DNA of 34,819 nucleotides. It comes from an uncultured Lachnospiraceae bacterium (GTDB lineage Bacteria > Bacillota > Clostridia > Lachnospirales > Lachnospiraceae). The notes beneath the pieces are model-generated. The model did not search any database and had not been told where the DNA came from. It was given only the letters and a program-made list of their open reading frames with translations. How positions within the stretch are numbered: position 1 is the first letter of the stretch; each line of letters opens with the position of its first letter. The stretch is taken from the NCBI GenBank assembly GCA_902796355.1, contig CADBOU010000109.1, positions 1 through 34,819 on the forward strand, read 5' to 3'. Made by a program: the position numbers and the translations under genes. Positions 34,229 through 34,819 of the stretch are shown piece after piece.

Positions 34229-34819
34229 GTGACAAATCAAGTAGACAGCAAACAACAGAAACTGGTCATCGTCCGCCCGATTTGTGAGCTGCACGGCAGG
34301 ACGAAGCGCATGGAGGATGTGCTGAGCAGTATGGTCAGTGATCTTGTAGCACAGGATGTGGAGATCACGTGGGTAGAAATGGCTTCTGAGTTAAGGCGGA
34401 TCAGCCTTCAGGGAGAGAGAGTTCTCTTTGCCATATGCCTTTCTGAAGCAGGCGTTAACATGGAATACTACCGGCTGCTCGAATACTTCAGAGAACATCC
34501 GGATTGCCTTTCAGGCGCCGTCGGGGGAATCATTGTGGACGGCAGCAGTGAACTTTTCACCAAAGCGCTGGCCAGAAGAATTGCTTTTTCTGCGAATATG
34601 GCAGGCTGTACATTCCCGGGCAAACCGCTTGTCGAAGCGACCGGTTCACTTAGCAATTTTAATGTGCTTGCAAATGTGAGAGGGGTCGCGCCCTATGAGG
34701 TATACCGGCAGCAGGTTAAAGAGCTTGCACACAAGGTGCTCCGTTTTTCAAGGGAGAAGAGTGGCCGGGGAGGTCATGTTCTGGCACTCCACGCCAGTTC
34801 CCGCAGCACATCCAATTCA
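34229..34819 (+). CDS. Flavodoxin/FMN-reductase-like protein, 3'-truncated
   Basis: Open to the right edge (197 codons visible). GTG start 6 nt after the previous stop, with GAGAAAAA upstream; the first residues are VTNQVDSKQQKLVIVRPICE. The first 185 residues form a separate alpha/beta domain with GGIIVDGSSELF and GKPLVEATGSLSNFNVLAN, not matched to a family. At its end GHVLALHASSRSTSNS matches the strand-loop that binds FMN phosphate in NADPH-dependent FMN reductases and flavodoxin-like oxidoreductases (GSxRxxSN). So a second, flavin-binding domain probably begins at about residue 183 and continues outside. Third gene of the multidomain operon. Confidence 0.65.
   Translation, partial: MTNQVDSKQQKLVIVRPICELHGRTKRMEDVLSSMVSDLVAQDVEITWVEMASELRRISLQGERVLFAICLSEAGVNMEYYRLLEYFREHPDCLSGAVGGIIVDGSSELFTKALARRIAFSANMAGCTFPGKPLVEATGSLSNFNVLANVRGVAPYEVYRQQVKELAHKVLRFSREKSGRGGHVLALHASSRSTSNS

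Noticed and set aside
1-34819. CRISPR arrays, insertion sequences, prophage or integration sites
   Set aside because: No regularly spaced repeats, transposase, integrase or flanking duplications were seen; the tRNA-Met has no adjacent integrase or repeated 3' end.

Overview
The window looks like a chromosomal segment of an anaerobic, moderate-G+C Clostridia (Lachnospiraceae-like) bacterium. Pointers are Shine-Dalgarno-rich, tightly packed Gram-positive genes, the MEP-pathway enzyme IspF, a superoxide reductase, a fused FeoA-FeoB iron transporter with a DtxR-type regulator, the Firmicutes neighbourhood ispF / cysE-cysS-mrnC-rlmB, and a type IIA topoisomerase pair away from any dnaA. The genus is not determined. 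I see no phage, insertion sequence or CRISPR array, and no stretch over 300 bases without a gene.

Layout. (1) 1-5446, plus strand: an alpha-galactoside cluster of GPH sugar:cation symporter (cut at the left edge), GH36 alpha-galactosidase, an unrecognised protein with a possible GT-B-like glycosyltransferase fold, and galactokinase. It would import alpha-galactosides, cleave them and phosphorylate the galactose. (2) 5443-8277, minus strand: FeoA-FeoB fusion and its DtxR-like regulator behind a promoter carrying a palindrome; convergent galK and feoB share one CTAG as both stop codons. (3) 8322-9864: a tiny membrane protein with an Asp/Phe tail, a cyclase/formamidase-family enzyme, tRNA-Met on the minus strand, and a small two-helix membrane protein behind a promoter with a duplicated 13-bp operator-like site. 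(4) 9854-15344: ispF, GNAT acetyltransferase, cysE, cysS, mrnC, rlmB and an EamA transporter, almost all overlapping by a few bases. (5) 15421-15874, minus strand: superoxide reductase with its own promoter and terminator. (6) 16030-20229: ParE/ParC-like topoisomerase subunits. (7) 20360-24211: L,D-transpeptidase with an acidic cytoplasmic tail, tgt and proC. (8) 24214-27165, minus strand: mrp-proB-proA, so the proline pathway is split between two convergent transcripts that meet 2 nt apart. (9) 27361-34819, plus strand: a cell-wall amidase, then an unusual 1591-residue multidomain protein (HD hydrolase, helical repeats, NadD-like nucleotidyltransferase, possible GNAT, PRTase-like), a lactate/malate dehydrogenase-fold protein and a flavodoxin/FMN-reductase-like protein cut at the right edge.

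The best candidate for an undescribed system is region 9. A single polypeptide combines domains that act separately in pyridine-nucleotide metabolism (PRTase, NadD-type adenylyltransferase, HD hydrolase reminiscent of the nadD-yqeK pair) and is followed within 14 and 6 nt by two dinucleotide/flavin-fold proteins. Second-tier items are the unrecognised galactoside-cluster protein, the duplicated operator at 9515-9561 and the Asp/Phe-tailed membrane peptide opposite the iron regulator.
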